NCBI RefSeq assembly: GCF_000152945.2
Contig: NC_020830.1
Coordinates: 2,056,501-2,120,500 of the forward strand
Source of the DNA: Polaribacter sp. MED152
GTDB lineage: Bacteria; Bacteroidota; Bacteroidia; Flavobacteriales; Flavobacteriaceae
Direction: 5' to 3'
Length of the DNA: 64,000 bases
Of this stretch, positions 16,345 to 24,456 are shown one piece after another. The position numbers and the translations under genes are program-made. Below the pieces are notes generated by a model. It was not told where the DNA came from. It made no database searches and was given only the letters and a program-made list of their open reading frames with translations. Numbering within the stretch: the stretch's first letter is position 1; each line of letters begins with the position of its first letter.

Positions 16345-17340
16345 ATGACAAAAATAACTGCAGCAATTACAGCAGTAGGAAAATATGTTCCTGATTACAT
16401 TCTAACCAATAAAGAGTTAGAAACTTATGTAGATACGAATGACGAATGGATTACGTCTAGAACAGGAATTAAAGAAAGAAGAATTCTTAAAGGTGAAGGT
16501 TTAGGTACATCATATATGGCCATAAAAGCGGCTGAAGATTTACTTCAAAAATCAAATACCAAAGCAGAAGATATAGATTTATTAATTGTAGCAACAGCAA
16601 CACCAGATTTACCAGTTGCAGCTACAGCAGCATACGTTGCTACTAAAATAGGTGCAAAAAATGCATTTTCTTACGATTTGCAAGCAGCCTGTTCTAGCTT
16701 CTTATTTGGTATGTCTACAGCTTCAAGTTACGTTGAATCAGGTAGATACAAAAAAGTACTTTTAATTGGGGCAGATAAAATGTCTTCTATTATAGATTAT
16801 AAAGACAGAGCTACATGCATCATATTTGGAGATGGAGCAGGTGCAGCTTTATTTGAGCCAAATGAAGAGGGTTATGGTTTACAAGATGAGTTTTTGAGAA
16901 GTGATGGAATTGGAAGAGATTTCTTAAGAATTGAAGCTGGAGGTTCAATTTTACCTCCTTCTGAAGAAACTGTAAAAAACAAACAACACTTTGTACATCA
17001 AGAAGGTAAAACTGTGTTTAAATATGCAGTTTCTAATATGGCAGATGTATCAGAAAAAATGCTTACCAGAAATAATCTTAAAGAAGAAGATATTCAATGG
17101 TTAGTACCACATCAAGCTAATAAAAGAATCATAGAGGCTACAGCCAATAGAGTAGGTGTAGGTTCAAATAAGGTTATGATGAATATCCATAAATATGGAA
17201 ACACCACATCAGCAACCTTACCTTTATTATTAGCAGATTACGAAAATCAATTAAAAAAAGGAGATAACTTAATTTTTGCCGCTTTTGGTGGTGGTTTCAC
17301 ATGGGGAGCCATTTACTTAAAATGGGCGTATAATTCTTAA
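16345..17340 (+). CDS. fabH: 3-oxoacyl-ACP synthase III
   Basis: 331 residues. It condenses a starter acyl-CoA with malonyl-ACP to begin fatty-acid synthesis; in Flavobacteriia branched starters are typical. The catalytic triad is in place: Cys116 (QAACSSFLFG), His256 (VPHQANKR) and Asn286 (YGNTTSAT). 'DEWITSRTGIKERR' at 33-46 and 'GGGFTWGA' near the C-terminus are further family marks. It is followed by accB after 25 bases and accC after 74 more, so the same unit supplies biotin carboxylation for malonyl-CoA. Confidence 0.97.
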   Translation: MTKITAAITAVGKYVPDYILTNKELETYVDTNDEWITSRTGIKERRILKGEGLGTSYMAIKAAEDLLQKSNTKAEDIDLLIVATATPDLPVAATAAYVATKIGAKNAFSYDLQAACSSFLFGMSTASSYVESGRYKKVLLIGADKMSSIIDYKDRATCIIFGDGAGAALFEPNEEGYGLQDEFLRSDGIGRDFLRIEAGGSILPPSEETVKNKQHFVHQEGKTVFKYAVSNMADVSEKMLTRNNLKEEDIQWLVPHQANKRIIEATANRVGVGSNKVMMNIHKYGNTTSATLPLLLADYENQLKKGDNLIFAAFGGGFTWGAIYLKWAYNS

Positions 17341-17365
17341 TAACAAAAACTAAACAGTAAGAAGT

Positions 17366-17848
17366 ATGGACATTAAAGAGATTCAAAATCTTATAAAATT
17401 TGTAGCAAAATCTGGCGCAAGCGAGGTAAAGTTAGAAATGGAAGATGTAAAAATTACAATTAAAACTGGTACAGGTAAAACAGAAACTACTATTGTGCAA
17501 GCAGCACCAATGGCTGCAATGCCTCAAGCAGCAGCACCTGCTCCTGCAGCAGCACCAGTAGCTGAGCCAGCAGCACCAGCAAAAGCAGCTAGCAATGATG
17601 AAGATAAATACATCGTTGTAAAATCTCCAATTATTGGAACATTTTATAGAAAGCCAGCTCCAGACAAACCAAATTTTGTAGAGGTTGGTTCAGACATTAA
17701 TTCAGGAGATACAGTTTGTGTTATTGAAGCAATGAAGTTATTTAATGAAATTGAATCTGAAGTATCAGGAAAAATCGTTAAAGTTTTAGTAGATGATTCA
17801 TCACCTGTAGAATTCGATCAGCCATTATTTTTAGTTGATCCTTCTTAA
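17366..17848 (+). CDS. accB: Biotin carboxyl carrier protein of acetyl-CoA carboxylase
   Basis: 160 residues. The N-terminal helix-rich part (1-40) binds biotin carboxylase, an Ala/Pro-rich flexible linker spans about 45-76, and the biotinyl domain fills 80-160. The biotinylation site is Lys124 in the motif EAMK. 'SPIIGTFYRKPAP' (87-99) is the conserved thumb-bearing start of the domain. The Ala/Pro linker makes this stretch visibly richer in GC than its surroundings. The protein carries carboxybiotin between AccC and the carboxyltransferase, whose genes (accA, accD) are not in the window. Confidence 0.97.
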   Translation: MDIKEIQNLIKFVAKSGASEVKLEMEDVKITIKTGTGKTETTIVQAAPMAAMPQAAAPAPAAAPVAEPAAPAKAASNDEDKYIVVKSPIIGTFYRKPAPDKPNFVEVGSDINSGDTVCVIEAMKLFNEIESEVSGKIVKVLVDDSSPVEFDQPLFLVDPS

Positions 17849-17922
17849 GTAATGAGTTTATTTTAGAGTTATAGATTATTTACTAACTCCCCTTAAAACT
17901 CATAATTCAAAATTATTATACG

Positions 17923-19263
17923 ATGTTTAAAAAAATATTAATTGCAAACAGAGGAGAAATAGCCTTACGTGTTATTAGAACCTGTAAAGAAATGGGTATT
18001 AAAACTGTTGCAGTATACTCTAAGGCAGATTCTGAAAGTTTGCATGTTAGATTTGCAGATGAAGCAGTTTGTATTGGACCAGCTCCAAGTAGCGAATCTT
18101 ATTTAAAAATGTCTAATATCATAGCAGCTGCAGAAATTACAAATGCAGATGCCATACATCCAGGTTATGGATTCTTATCTGAAAACGCTAAATTCTCTAA
18201 TTTATGTGAAGAGCATAATATTAAGTTTATTGGAGCTACAGGTAAAATGATAGATCAAATGGGAGATAAGGCAAATGCCAAATCTACCATGATTGCTGCT
18301 GGTGTACCTTGTGTACCAGGATCTGAAGGAGTAATAAAAGACTTTGAAGATTGTGAAAAATTAGCAGTTGAAACAGGTTACCCAGTTATGCTTAAAGCTT
18401 CTGCAGGTGGTGGAGGTAAAGGTATGCGTGCTGTATGGAAACCAGAAGACTTAAAAGACGCTTGGGATTCTGCAAGACAAGAAAGTAAAGCAGCCTTTGG
18501 TAACGATGATATGTATATGGAAAAGCTTATTGAAGAGCCAAGACATATAGAAATACAAATTGTTGGAGATTCTTTTGGTAAGGCTTGTCATTTATCAGAA
18601 AGAGATTGTTCTGTACAAAGACGTCATCAAAAATTAACAGAAGAAACACCTTCTCCATTCATGACAGATGAATTAAGAGATAAAATGGGTGAAGCTGCTG
18701 TAAAAGCTGCAGAATACATTGGTTATGAAGGTGCAGGAACTGTAGAATTCTTGGTAGATAAACACAGAAATTTCTACTTTATGGAAATGAATACCAGAAT
18801 TCAAGTAGAGCACCCAATTACAGAAGAAGTAGTGAATTACGATTTAATTCGCGAGCAAATTTTAGTAGCTGCAGGTGTGCCAATTTCTGGTAAAAATTAT
18901 TATCCACAATTACATTCTATTGAATGTAGAATAAATGCAGAAGATCCTCATAACAACTTTAGACCTGCTCCAGGTAAAATTACGGTTTTACATACTCCTG
19001 GAGGTCATGGAGTAAGAATGGATACTCATGTATATGCTGGTTATATGATACCACCAAATTACGATTCTATGATTGCCAAATTAATTGTAACTGCTCAAAC
19101 CAGAGAAGAAGCAATTAATAAAATGAAAAGGGCTTTAGATGAGTTCGTAATTGAGGGTGTAAAAACTACAATACCTTTCCATAGACAATTAATGGATCAT
19201 CCAGATTATGTTTCTGGTAACTATACCACTAAATTTATGGAAGATTTTGAAATGAAAGCTTAA
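17923..19263 (+). CDS. accC: Biotin carboxylase subunit of acetyl-CoA carboxylase
   Basis: 446 residues, near the usual 449. It carboxylates biotin on AccB using ATP and bicarbonate. Order of motifs: '[20 protein letters not shown]' opening (4-23), '[15 protein letters not shown]', ATP-grasp glycine loop '[12 protein letters not shown]', '[13 protein letters not shown]', '[15 protein letters not shown]', '[20 protein letters not shown]' with the metal and bicarbonate residues. Last gene of the fabH-accB-accC unit; an intrinsic terminator follows 22 bases after the stop. Confidence 0.98.
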   Translation: MFKKILIANRGEIALRVIRTCKEMGIKTVAVYSKADSESLHVRFADEAVCIGPAPSSESYLKMSNIIAAAEITNADAIHPGYGFLSENAKFSNLCEEHNIKFIGATGKMIDQMGDKANAKSTMIAAGVPCVPGSEGVIKDFEDCEKLAVETGYPVMLKASAGGGGKGMRAVWKPEDLKDAWDSARQESKAAFGNDDMYMEKLIEEPRHIEIQIVGDSFGKACHLSERDCSVQRRHQKLTEETPSPFMTDELRDKMGEAAVKAAEYIGYEGAGTVEFLVDKHRNFYFMEMNTRIQVEHPITEEVVNYDLIREQILVAAGVPISGKNYYPQLHSIECRINAEDPHNNFRPAPGKITVLHTPGGHGVRMDTHVYAGYMIPPNYDSMIAKLIVTAQTREEAINKMKRALDEFVIEGVKTTIPFHRQLMDHPDYVSGNYTTKFMEDFEMKA

Positions 19264-19284
19264 CATTCATTTTAGATATATAAT

Positions 19285-19317
19285 AAGAGCATACTTAAAG
19301 GTATGCTCTTTTTTTTT
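19285..19317 (+). terminator. Terminator after accC
   Basis: Stem AAGAGCATAC (19285-19294) with GTATGCTCTT (19301-19310), loop TTAAAG, followed by seven more T residues. Confidence 0.92.
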
Positions 19318-19342
19318 ATCTTTAAACCAAATAAATTAGAGC

Positions 19343-19792
19343 ATGAAGATTGATGGGATTGACAAAATAATCATCAAAAGATTAGTGAAAGATGCAAGAA
19401 CACCTATTTTAAGCATTGCAAGAGAAGTAGGTATTTCTGGTGCGGCCATTCATCAACGACTAAAAAAGTTAGAAAAATCTAAGCTTATAGATGGTTATAA
19501 AATGGTTATAAACCCTAGGTCCTTAGGTTATACAACAACGGCTTTTGTAGGTATATTTCTCGATTCATCTAGTCTTTATTCATCAGCAATAAAAAGGTTA
19601 AAAGATATACCAGAAATTGTAGAAAGCCATTACACAACTGGTAATTATGCAGTATTTATTAAAATTTTGTGTAAGAATAATGAAGATCTTATGCATCTAT
19701 TAAATAAAGACATACAAAATATAAAAGGTGTCTCTAGAACAGAAACCTTTATTTCATTAGATCAGCAAATTAGTAGGCAAATAAGTATCTAA
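19343..19792 (+). CDS. Lrp/AsnC family transcriptional regulator
   Basis: 149 residues. The N-terminal winged helix (about 3-60) reads 'IDKIIIKRLVKDARTPILSIAREVGISGAAIHQRLKKLE' in pieces: helix 'RTPILSIAREVGIS' and recognition helix 'GAAIHQRLKKLE'. The C-terminal RAM domain (about 68-140), with 'AFVGIFLD' and 'VESHYTTGNYAVFIKI', binds amino acids or other small ligands and controls oligomer state. It follows accC's terminator and has a TATCTTTA -7-like box at 19317-19324. It could control nearby aromatic amino-acid genes, but nothing in sequence shows that. Confidence 0.93.
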   Translation: MKIDGIDKIIIKRLVKDARTPILSIAREVGISGAAIHQRLKKLEKSKLIDGYKMVINPRSLGYTTTAFVGIFLDSSSLYSSAIKRLKDIPEIVESHYTTGNYAVFIKILCKNNEDLMHLLNKDIQNIKGVSRTETFISLDQQISRQISI

Positions 19793-19804
19793 AGTTATAG
19801 GATT

Positions 19805-19834
19805 AACCTTCAAATTGTACCATTTAAAGGTTTT
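19805..19834 (+). terminator. Weak terminator after the Lrp-type gene
   Basis: Arms AACCTTCAAAT and ATTTAAAGGTT with one C/A mismatch, 6-base loop, followed by only a short T-run. It begins 13 bases after the stop. Strength uncertain. Confidence 0.5.
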
Positions 19835-19911
19835 ACACCACATTTTATCAAATAATAATTGATTATCTAAATATTTTAGTTGATTTTTACATACCCATAA
19901 ATACGCCTAAC

Positions 19912-20313
19912 ATGAAATCTTTATCGATACTTTTTATAGATGATGACGAAATTGAAAGATTGAAGTTTAAAAAGGTATGTAATGAGTTTAATGCCAACAA
20001 TACCATTTTAGAAGCAGAAAATGGTAAGAAAGCATTAACATTGGTAAATGAGAAAAACGCAACTTTTGATTTAATCATTTCTGATTTAAACATGCCTGTA
20101 ATGGATGGTTTCCAGTTTTTAGCTGAACTTAAAAAGAATTCTAGTCTTAAAAGAATACCAATCGTTATCATTTCTTCTTTAGATGATAAAGAAACCATAG
20201 AACAATGTTACGATTTAGGTATCTCTAGTTACTTCAATAAATCAGAAGAATTTTCTAAGCACAAAAGCAATTTACAATCAATTTTAGATTACTGGCAAAA
20301 AGTAGTTTTATAA
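19912..20313 (+). CDS. Single-domain response regulator (receiver only)
   Basis: 133 residues forming one CheY-like receiver. The acidic pocket is Asp10-Asp11-Asp12 (FIDDDE), the phospho-acceptor Asp58 (IISDLNMPVMDG), the switch Ser near 87-88 (VIISSLDD) and the conserved Lys in YFNKSEEF. There is no output domain, so it acts by protein contact or as a phosphate carrier. The next genes encode an Hpt protein and a LytTR regulator in the same direction (45 and 13 bases apart), which together look like relay parts. No histidine kinase is adjacent. Confidence 0.92.
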   Translation: MKSLSILFIDDDEIERLKFKKVCNEFNANNTILEAENGKKALTLVNEKNATFDLIISDLNMPVMDGFQFLAELKKNSSLKRIPIVIISSLDDKETIEQCYDLGISSYFNKSEEFSKHKSNLQSILDYWQKVVL

Positions 20314-20358
20314 TTTCTATAATTTTATTAAATTAGAGGTAGAAATCAAAACACTAAA

Positions 20359-20673
20359 ATGGAGCAACCAAACCTATCCTTAATCAAAGAAATTGCTGGC
20401 AATGATGAGGATTTTCAAAACAGTATTTTTAGTATTTTAAAAAAAGAGTTTCCTATAGAAAGAGATTTGTATATGGAAAATTTTGGTGCCCAAGATTTAG
20501 AAAAAGCCGCTGATGATGTGCACAAGCTTAAGCACAAAATTAGTTTATTAGGCCTACCTAAAGGATTTGAAATTGCCACAAAATACGAGAAAGAACTAAG
20601 AGCAAGCAATACAGAATTGCATGATAATTTTGTTGAGATATTAAACAAAATTCATGTATATTTAAACAATTAA
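20359..20673 (+). CDS. Hpt (histidine phosphotransfer) protein
   Basis: 104 residues, all helical in appearance. The phospho-accepting histidine should be His55 in 'DDVHKLKHKISLLGL', which fits the xHxLKxxxxxLG pattern of Hpt domains. Such proteins shuttle phosphate between a receiver on a hybrid kinase and a terminal regulator. It sits between a stand-alone receiver and the LytTR response regulator, which are its likely partners; the hybrid kinase must be encoded elsewhere. The family call is from the motif and length and is fairly firm. Confidence 0.85.
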   Translation: MEQPNLSLIKEIAGNDEDFQNSIFSILKKEFPIERDLYMENFGAQDLEKAADDVHKLKHKISLLGLPKGFEIATKYEKELRASNTELHDNFVEILNKIHVYLNN

Positions 20674-20686
20674 CCTTTTTTTTGAG

Positions 20687-21394
20687 ATGAAAAATATGAA
20701 CTGTATAATAATTGATGATGATGAAACTGCAAGATTAATTATAAAGCAACATTGTATAAACTCAGAAAAGATTAATGTTTTAGATGAATTTTCATCAGCA
20801 ATAGAAGCTATTAAATATTTAAATACAGCAAAAGTAGATTTGGTGTATTTAGATATTCATATGCCTTCGTTTTCTGGGTTCGATTTTATACAAACACTTA
20901 AAAACCCGCCAAAAATAGTACTAACTACTAGCGATAAAAATTTAGCAATTGAAGCTTTTGAATTTAAAAGCGTAGTAGATTACTTACTAAAACCAATTAC
21001 CAAAGAGAGGTTTACTAAATCTTTAGAAAAAATAGAATCATTATCGGTAACTGAAGATCCTCAAAGTGAAATTAAAACAAACGCTGAGTCACTATTTGTA
21101 AGTGTTGATAGACGTTTGGTAAAAATAAATATTGCAGATATTTATTTAATTGAAGCCAAAGGAGATTATATTAATATTAAAACCGATGGTAAAAACTATA
21201 TTGTTCATTCAACTTTAAAGAAAATAGAAGATAAATTACCTGCAGAAAACTTTTTTAAAGTACATAGATCATTCATTATCAATACTACAGAAATTGTTGA
21301 TATTGAGGATAATACAGTGTTAGTTCGTAAGGATGTTGTACCTGTAAGTAGGTCTAACAAAAGCGAATTAATGAACAAACTTAATCTATTATAA
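20687..21394 (+). CDS. LytTR family response regulator
   Basis: 235 residues. Receiver domain at 1-120 with Asp10-12 and phospho-acceptor Asp56 (VYLDIHMPSFSG) and the Lys of 'LLKPITKERF'. The LytTR DNA-binding domain covers about 140-235 ('FVSVDRRLVKINIADIYLIEA' region, 'KNYIVHSTLKKIEDKLP', 'FFKVHRSFIINTTEI', 'PVSRSNKSELMNKL'). LytTR proteins bind pairs of 9-bp direct repeats about two turns apart. Just such a pair lies 9 bases beyond the stop codon (21403-21431). It is 13 bases after the Hpt gene. No partner LytS-type kinase is near. Confidence 0.95.
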   Translation: MKNMNCIIIDDDETARLIIKQHCINSEKINVLDEFSSAIEAIKYLNTAKVDLVYLDIHMPSFSGFDFIQTLKNPPKIVLTTSDKNLAIEAFEFKSVVDYLLKPITKERFTKSLEKIESLSVTEDPQSEIKTNAESLFVSVDRRLVKINIADIYLIEAKGDYINIKTDGKNYIVHSTLKKIEDKLPAENFFKVHRSFIINTTEIVDIEDNTVLVRKDVVPVSRSNKSELMNKLNLL

Positions 21395-21402
21395 TTTACA
21401 AC

Positions 21403-21431
21403 TCGTCGAAACTTATCTACCATTCATCGAA
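21403..21431 (+). promoter_or_regulatory. Candidate LytTR binding site (direct repeats)
   Basis: TCGTCGAA (21403-21410) and TCATCGAA (21424-21431) start exactly 21 bases apart, the two-turn spacing known for LytTR proteins. The pair is immediately after the gene for a LytTR regulator and ahead of an ORF-free stretch that ends in a strong terminator. The repeats do not closely match the published LytTR half-site, so recognition by this protein is inference. Confidence 0.45.
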
Positions 21432-21480
21432 TGAAAAAGTTCAATTAACGAACGTAAATAAGCATGGCCCTAAATAGCAT

Positions 21481-21566
21481 TAAATTTAAAGAATAGAACA
21501 ATTATAAGTTGGGGGATTTATAAATTGTATTCAATGGAGCTGATTTTTTAAATCAGCTCTTTTTTT
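21481..21566 (+). ncRNA. Possible small RNA with a G-rich loop and intrinsic terminator
   Basis: No ORF occupies 21395-21626. A TAAATTTA box (21481-21488) could be a weak -7 element. Downstream, CAATT (21499-21503) pairs with AATTG (21523-21527) and the inner ATA with TAT, which exposes GGGGG (21511-21515) in a loop, very unusual in this AT-rich region. A second, strong stem with T-run ends the stretch. It could equally be the 3' untranslated end of the LytTR mRNA. Exact 5' end unknown. Confidence 0.35.
21537..21566 (+). terminator. Terminator downstream of the LytTR gene
   Basis: Arms GAGCTGATTT (21537-21546) and AAATCAGCTC (21550-21559), 3-base spacer, then seven T residues. It is 142 bases from the LytTR stop, a long way for a simple gene end. 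Confidence 0.92.
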
Positions 21567-21626
21567 ATGTCATTCATTTAAACCTAAATCCACTACATTT
21601 GTTTCAAGAAGGTAATTTATAAAGTT

Positions 21627-22472
21627 GTGAAGTCTAATAAGCCCATTTTTTACATGATATTTAGCGTAGTTGCTTTTGCGCTAATGAGTTCTTTTGTAAA
21701 GTATTTAAGTGATTTTAATGTATATCAAATTGTGTTTTTTAGATCAATTGGGACCTTATTTTTTACGCTACCATTAATTATAAAAAACCGAATTTCATTT
21801 TTTGGTAATAAGAAAAAGTGGTTGTTTTTAAGAGGTCTACTAGGAGTAGTTTCTTTAACTTGTTTTTTTCAATCGTTAAATTATTTACCTGTAGGCACTG
21901 CAGTATCATTAAGGTATGTAGCACCAATTTTTGCTGCTATTTTTGCATACATTTTCTTAAAAGAGAAAATTAAACCCATTCAGTGGTTTTTATTTTTCAT
22001 TGCTTTTGTAGGTGTTCTAATCATTAAAGGATTTGGTACAGATGTAAATTATATTGGGTTATTCTTTGTACTCTTATCAGCTATTTTCTTAGGTTTAATT
22101 TTTGTTGTAATTCGTAAAATAGGTACTAGTGAAAATCCATTAATTATCATTAATTATTTCATGGTTATGGCTTTTGTTTTTGGAGGGCTAATGAGTATTC
22201 CTTATTGGAGAAATCCTACTACCATTGAGTTGTTATTGTTTCTAAGCACAGGAGTTCTAGGTTATATGGGTCAGTTATATATGACCAAAGCTTTTCAAGC
22301 TCAAGAAACTAATTTAATTGCACCCATTAAATATTTAGAAGTAGTAATTACAATTATTATAGGAGCATTTTGGTTTGGTGAAGTTTATAATTTATGGACT
22401 ATATTAGGTATACTATTAATTGTTTCAGGCCTTATCTATAATATTTATGTTAAGCAAAATGATACCAAATAA
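21627..22472 (+). CDS. DMT superfamily transporter (EamA domains)
   Basis: 281 residues with ten hydrophobic helices arranged as two EamA repeats of five (about 5-135 and 145-275). Start is GTG at 21627; a TGA directly precedes any upstream choice in frame. Typical EamA features: 'VAFALMSSFVKYL', 'LPVGTAVSLRYVAPIFAAIFAYIFLKEKI' in pieces, and 'APIKYLEVVITIIIGAFWFGE'. Such proteins export metabolites such as amino acids or nucleosides at the inner membrane. Substrate unknown. A bidirectional terminator follows before the tRNA. Confidence 0.9.
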   Translation: MKSNKPIFYMIFSVVAFALMSSFVKYLSDFNVYQIVFFRSIGTLFFTLPLIIKNRISFFGNKKKWLFLRGLLGVVSLTCFFQSLNYLPVGTAVSLRYVAPIFAAIFAYIFLKEKIKPIQWFLFFIAFVGVLIIKGFGTDVNYIGLFFVLLSAIFLGLIFVVIRKIGTSENPLIIINYFMVMAFVFGGLMSIPYWRNPTTIELLLFLSTGVLGYMGQLYMTKAFQAQETNLIAPIKYLEVVITIIIGAFWFGEVYNLWTILGILLIVSGLIYNIYVKQNDTK

Positions 22473-22508
22473 AAAACCTTTAAAATCGATGGGATTTTAA
22501 AGGTTTTT
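22471..22508. terminator. Bidirectional terminator between the DMT gene and tRNA-Leu
   Basis: Thirteen-base arms AACCTTTAAAATC (22475-22487) and GATTTTAAAGGTT (22493-22505) with A/T runs on both sides. It ends the DMT transcript on the plus strand and the tRNA transcript on the minus strand. Confidence 0.88.
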
Positions 22509-22509
22509 G

Positions 22510-22591
22510 TACTCAAGGTGGGAATCGAACCCACACTCCCGAAAGAACTGGATTTTGAATCCAGCGCGTCTACCAATTCCGCCACTTGAGC
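22510..22591 (-). tRNA. tRNA-Leu (anticodon CAA)
   Basis: 82 bases without an encoded CCA. On the minus strand the acceptor 5' arm GCTCAAG pairs with CTTGAGT (one G-U). D arm 'GGAATTGGTAGAC', anticodon stem CTGGA/TCCAG with loop TTCAAAA giving anticodon CAA (reads UUG), a long variable arm as in class II tRNAs, and T arm GTGGG/CCCAC with GGTTCGATTCC. It is alone, not in an rRNA operon. Confidence 0.97.
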
Positions 22592-22672
22592 TTTTAATAG
22601 AGAATGCAAATCTACTAATAATATTTAGTATTTAAAGTGAAAATTTTAATTTCAAACTCAATAAATAATTTC

Positions 22673-22680
22673 TACTTTTG
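22673..22680 (+). promoter_or_regulatory. -7 element of prs
   Basis: TACTTTTG (exact TAnnTTTG) 35 bases before the prs ATG; TTC 19 bases further upstream is a near -33 match. Confidence 0.6.
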
Positions 22681-22715
22681 TACGCTTACAACAACACAAC
22701 AAAAATCCTTATTAG

Positions 22716-23657
22716 ATGATTAATAATCAACTTGCTCCAAAACTTTTTGCTTGCAGGCAAAGTACTGTTTTAGCTGAAAAAATTGCCAAAGAATACAACA
22801 CTGAGTTAGGTAACGTACACACAACTTATTTTAGTGATGGTGAATTTCAACCAGCTTTTGAAGAATCTGTTCGTGGTAGAAGAGTTTTTATTATTGGCTC
22901 TACATTTCCAAATGCAGATAACTTAATGGAAATGTTATTAATGTGTGATGCTGCAAAAAGAGCGTCTGCAAGACACATTACAGCTGTAATGCCATATTTT
23001 GGTTGGGCAAGACAAGATAGAAAAGATAAACCTAGAGTTGCAATTGGTGCAAAATTAGTAGCTAAATTATTAGAATCTGCAGGTGCTACCAGAATTATGA
23101 CAATGGATCTACATGCGGATCAAATTCAAGGATTTTTCGAAAAACCAGTAGATCACCTATTTGCTTCTACTATTTTTATGCCTTACATAGAAAGCTTAAA
23201 GTTAGATAATCTAACAATAGCTTCACCAGATATGGGAGGTTCTAAAAGAGCATATGCATATTCTAAGCACTTATTATCAGATGTAGTTATTTGTTACAAA
23301 CAAAGAAAAAAAGCCAATGTTATTGGGCATATGGAATTAATTGGTGATGTTAAAGGTAAGAATGTAATTCTTGTAGATGATATGATAGATACAGGAGGAA
23401 CACTTGCACATGCTGCTAATTTAATGAAAGAAAGAGGTGCATTAAGTGTAAGAGCTATTTGTACACACCCAATCCTTTCTGGAGGGGCATATGAAAAAAT
23501 AGAAAACTCAGCCTTAACAGAATTAATAGTTTCAGATACAATTCCTTTAAAAAAGGAGACTTCCAAAATAAAAGTTGTATCTTGCGCGCCCTTATTCGCT
23601 GATGTTATGCATAAAGTACAGGATAACACCTCAATAAGTGGACAATTTTTAATGTAA
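22716..23657 (+). CDS. prs: Ribose-phosphate pyrophosphokinase
   Basis: 313 residues. It makes PRPP from ribose 5-phosphate and ATP, feeding purine, pyrimidine, NAD, His and Trp synthesis. Visible marks: 'NVHTTYFSDGEFQPAFEESVRG', of which SDGEF is typical, 'MPYFGWARQDRKDKPR' (ATP loop), 'MDLHADQIQGFF' (catalytic His), and PRPP loop 'VILVDDMIDTGGTLAHAA'. Followed after 19 bases by rplY and then pth, a gene order shared by many bacteria. Probably one transcript with rplY. Confidence 0.98.
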   Translation: MINNQLAPKLFACRQSTVLAEKIAKEYNTELGNVHTTYFSDGEFQPAFEESVRGRRVFIIGSTFPNADNLMEMLLMCDAAKRASARHITAVMPYFGWARQDRKDKPRVAIGAKLVAKLLESAGATRIMTMDLHADQIQGFFEKPVDHLFASTIFMPYIESLKLDNLTIASPDMGGSKRAYAYSKHLLSDVVICYKQRKKANVIGHMELIGDVKGKNVILVDDMIDTGGTLAHAANLMKERGALSVRAICTHPILSGGAYEKIENSALTELIVSDTIPLKKETSKIKVVSCAPLFADVMHKVQDNTSISGQFLM

Positions 23658-23676
23658 ATAATTAACAAAAAAAGTA

Positions 23677-24297
23677 ATGAAATCAATTACAATTAAAGGA
23701 TCAAAAAGAGAAAGCGTGGGCAAGGCAGCAACCAAAGCCTTACGTAATGCTGGTATGGTTCCTTGCGTTATATACGGAGGAGAAACACCAATACACTTTT
23801 CAGCAGAAGAAAAAGCGTTTAAAAACTTGGTATATACTCCAAATGTATATACTGCAAGTCTTGAAGTTGATGGAGAAAAAATTCCTGCTATTTTACAAGA
23901 CATTCAGTTTCATCCTGTTTCTGATAAAATCTTACATGTAGATTTTTATCAATTATTCGATGATAAAGAAGTTACAATGAACATTCCAGTTCAATTAACA
24001 GGTACTTCTCCAGGGGTATTAAATGGTGGTTCATTACGTTTTACAAACCGTAAATTAAAAGTAAAAGCAATACCTGCTAATTTACCAGATTTTATTACTG
24101 CAGATATTTCTAAATTAAAAATCGGTCATAAATTAGTGATTACTTCATTATTTAATGATGATTATACTTTTATGCACCCAGATAACACTGTTGTTGTTCA
24201 AGTTAGAACTTCACGTAATGCAGCAGCTGGTTCTGATGATGAAGATTTAGAAGATGCAGCAGAAGTTGAAGCAACTGCAGAAGGAGAAACTACATAG
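23677..24297 (+). CDS. rplY: 50S ribosomal protein L25/general stress protein Ctc
   Basis: 206 residues, i.e. the long (TL5/Ctc) form: an N-terminal 5S-rRNA-binding L25 domain (about 1-95, with '[25 protein letters not shown]' in parts and '[19 protein letters not shown]') and a C-terminal beta domain (about 100-180), then an acidic tail rich in Asp/Glu/Ala (185-206). It stabilises 5S rRNA in the large subunit. It is between prs and pth, as in many genomes, and ends at a terminator. Confidence 0.97.
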   Translation: MKSITIKGSKRESVGKAATKALRNAGMVPCVIYGGETPIHFSAEEKAFKNLVYTPNVYTASLEVDGEKIPAILQDIQFHPVSDKILHVDFYQLFDDKEVTMNIPVQLTGTSPGVLNGGSLRFTNRKLKVKAIPANLPDFITADISKLKIGHKLVITSLFNDDYTFMHPDNTVVVQVRTSRNAAAGSDDEDLEDAAEVEATAEGETT

Positions 24298-24322
24298 TAG
24301 TTATCGACAATAAATTTTAAAG

Positions 24323-24353
24323 AAGCGTTACAATTTTGTAGCGCTTTTTTTTT
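24323..24353 (+). terminator. Terminator after rplY
   Basis: Arms AAGCGTTACAA and TTGTAGCGCTT (one G-T pair), followed by a run of T. It lies between rplY and pth. Confidence 0.85.
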
Positions 24354-24388
24354 GTAAAACTTTCAAAGACAATTATCTAATTTCTTTA

Positions 24389-24396
24389 TACTTTTG
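24389..24396 (+). promoter_or_regulatory. -7 element of pth
   Basis: TACTTTTG (exact TAnnTTTG) after the rplY terminator and 60 bases before the chosen pth ATG. It also argues against the upstream TTG start at 24394, which overlaps it. Confidence 0.55.
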
Positions 24397-24456
24397 AAAG
24401 CTAATAACGATGTTAAATTTAATTTTAAAGCAATTAAAGTTAGAATAGAGAAGAAC

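Noticed and set aside
17500..17590. Low-complexity repeat or insertion in accB
   Set aside because: The Ala/Pro-coding stretch is the normal flexible linker of biotin carboxyl carrier proteins.
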